Source of the DNA: Acidobacteriota bacterium
GTDB lineage: Bacteria; Acidobacteriota; Terriglobia; Acidiferrales; UBA7541
Direction of reading: 5' to 3'
Assembly: GCA_003225295.1 (NCBI GenBank)
Contig: QHYZ01000099.1
Location: 1-34,159, forward strand
Length of the DNA: 34,159 nt
Notes under the pieces: generated by a model
The model's input: the letters and a program-made list of their open reading frames with translations, nothing else
Told to the model about the DNA's origin: nothing
Databases searched by the model: none
Made by a program: the position numbers and the translations under genes
In this document: positions 33,249 to 34,159 of the stretch, piece after piece
Layout of the letters: each line of letters begins with the position of its first letter
How positions within the stretch are numbered: the first letter of the stretch is position 1

Positions 33249-34159
33249 ATGTACATCCGACAATCGAGGCGAACGTACAAAGGCAAAACGTACACCAATC
33301 ACCTTCTTGTCGAATCCGTTCAAACCGCCAAAGGCCCGCGCCAGCGCACGATTTGCTCTCTGGGAAGCCTGGAACCTGCCCCGGCCGAAGACTGGCTGGG
33401 ACTGGCGCACAAGCTCCAATCGGCGTTGCAGGGACAAGAGTCCCTGTCGGGTTCTTCGACCGAAATCCAAGAATGGGTGGAGAAAGCTCGCAACAAAAAG
33501 AAGAGTACCGGATCCGACGGAGACCGATCGACCGTCACCGTCGAACCCGACCGGGTCCAGGTCGAACAAGCGCGTGAAGCTGGTCCGGTACATGTCGGAC
33601 ACCAGCTCTGGGGCCAGTTGGGAATGAACCGGATTTTGCAGGAGGCCGGACTTTCCGCACGCGCCTGCCGCTTAACAGAAGTGATGACGCTGAACCGTTT
33701 GATCTGTCCTTCCTCCGAACACGCCATGCCAGATTGGATTCGGCGCACCGCTTTGGGAGATATCTTGCAGGAAGATTTTTCCGAGCTCGCGGACGAGGCG
33801 CTGTATCGCAATCTGGACCGACTGCATCCGAACCGCGAAGCCATCGAGCGTGCGCTGGCGGAGAAGGAAAAGACACTGTTCAACCTGGACGACACCGTCT
33901 ATCTGTATGACTTGACCTCGACGTACTTCGAAGGGCAAGCCAAGGCCAACCCGCAAGCCAAGCGAGGATACTCGCGGGACAAGCGTCCGGATTGCAAACA
34001 AGTGGTGGTGGGATTGGTCCTGGATCGTGATGGCTTCCCCAAAGCCCACGAAATCTTCGACGGCAATACGCAAGACCGGCGCAGCCTGGATCAAATGCTG
34101 GATGCGCTGGAGAAGCGGACGGGCAAAAAGCTTGGGGCCACGGTGATCGTGGATCGCGG
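33165..34159 (+). mobile_element. Insertion sequence, IS1634-type, left part
   Basis: The element includes the transposase gene at 33249 and some leader. The left boundary given here is an estimate; the terminal inverted repeat cannot be recognised without the right end. Composition drops to AT-rich around 33175-33240 and contains the palindrome TACATGTA (33233-33240). Confidence 0.5.
33249..34159 (+). CDS. IS1634-family transposase, N-terminal part (runs off the window)
   Basis: From ATG 33249 the frame is open to the last base (303 codons visible). MYIRQSRRTYKGKTYTNHLL with CSLG and the linker-rich first 110 residues are typical. YDLTSTYFEG carries the first catalytic Asp (D221) of the DDE domain. 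KRGYSRDKRPDCKQVVVGLV and the FDGN element (residues 270-273) are hallmark IS1634-type sequences. The final visible VIVDR should carry the second Asp (D302). The third acidic residue and the right inverted repeat are outside the window. There is no frameshift in the visible part, so the element could be active. Confidence 0.92.
   Translation, partial: MYIRQSRRTYKGKTYTNHLLVESVQTAKGPRQRTICSLGSLEPAPAEDWLGLAHKLQSALQGQESLSGSSTEIQEWVEKARNKKKSTGSDGDRSTVTVEPDRVQVEQAREAGPVHVGHQLWGQLGMNRILQEAGLSARACRLTEVMTLNRLICPSSEHAMPDWIRRTALGDILQEDFSELADEALYRNLDRLHPNREAIERALAEKEKTLFNLDDTVYLYDLTSTYFEGQAKANPQAKRGYSRDKRPDCKQVVVGLVLDRDGFPKAHEIFDGNTQDRRSLDQMLDALEKRTGKKLGATVIVDR

Overview
This window looks like chromosome from a soil-type Acidobacteriota. 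The evidence is one large Oar-like TonB-dependent receptor with an N-terminal carboxypeptidase-regulatory domain and a terminal aromatic residue, a PIG-L deacetylase fused to a long C-terminal region, small lineage-style hypothetical proteins, moderately high GC and loose gene packing with many decayed fragments. No rRNA, plasmid, phage or CRISPR locus is visible. Assignment rests on protein style recalled from memory, not on a database search.

Layout. 1-1160: C-terminal part of a SNF2/SWI2-type helicase. 1160-2160: gene-poor, with one copy of a dispersed repeat and a broken EamA transporter. 2163-4969: exported creatininase-family protein and a 616-residue TPR protein. 5020-12157: PIG-L deacetylase on minus and a TonB-dependent receptor on plus, diverging from an 860 bp region that holds a perfect 11 bp hairpin. 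12698-13518: a tiny secreted basic protein, a decayed DUF72 gene and a short hypothetical gene. 13684-17869: a TIR-transmembrane-WD40 protein, three perfect 16 bp tandem repeats, and a membrane protein with a DUF3471-like C-terminus. 18032-19815: two-gene ABC-2 exporter operon. 19816-20985: decayed fragments (integrase tail, frameshifted small gene). 20986-26774: complete tripartite RND efflux operon (adaptor, pump, outer-membrane factor), with strong dyads upstream. 26775-27547: second copy of the dispersed repeat joined to half a tRNA-like gene. 27548-29082: intact DUF72 protein, small hypothetical protein, XRE regulator. 29752-32736: exported amidohydrolase and, divergently, a secreted protein built of two copies of one domain, separated by an IS transposase remnant. 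33249-34159: start of an IS1634-type transposase cut by the window end.

Functional themes are export and envelope work: drug-type efflux (RND and ABC), outer-membrane uptake, and several exported hydrolases (creatininase-like, PIG-L, amidohydrolase). The most unusual protein is the TIR-TM-WD40 protein, which combines a possible NAD-cleaving domain retaining a candidate catalytic glutamate with two WD40 propellers and a membrane anchor. The second theme is decay: at least six gene remnants lie in the intergenic stretches, one of them a degraded paralogue of a gene that is intact 15 kb away.
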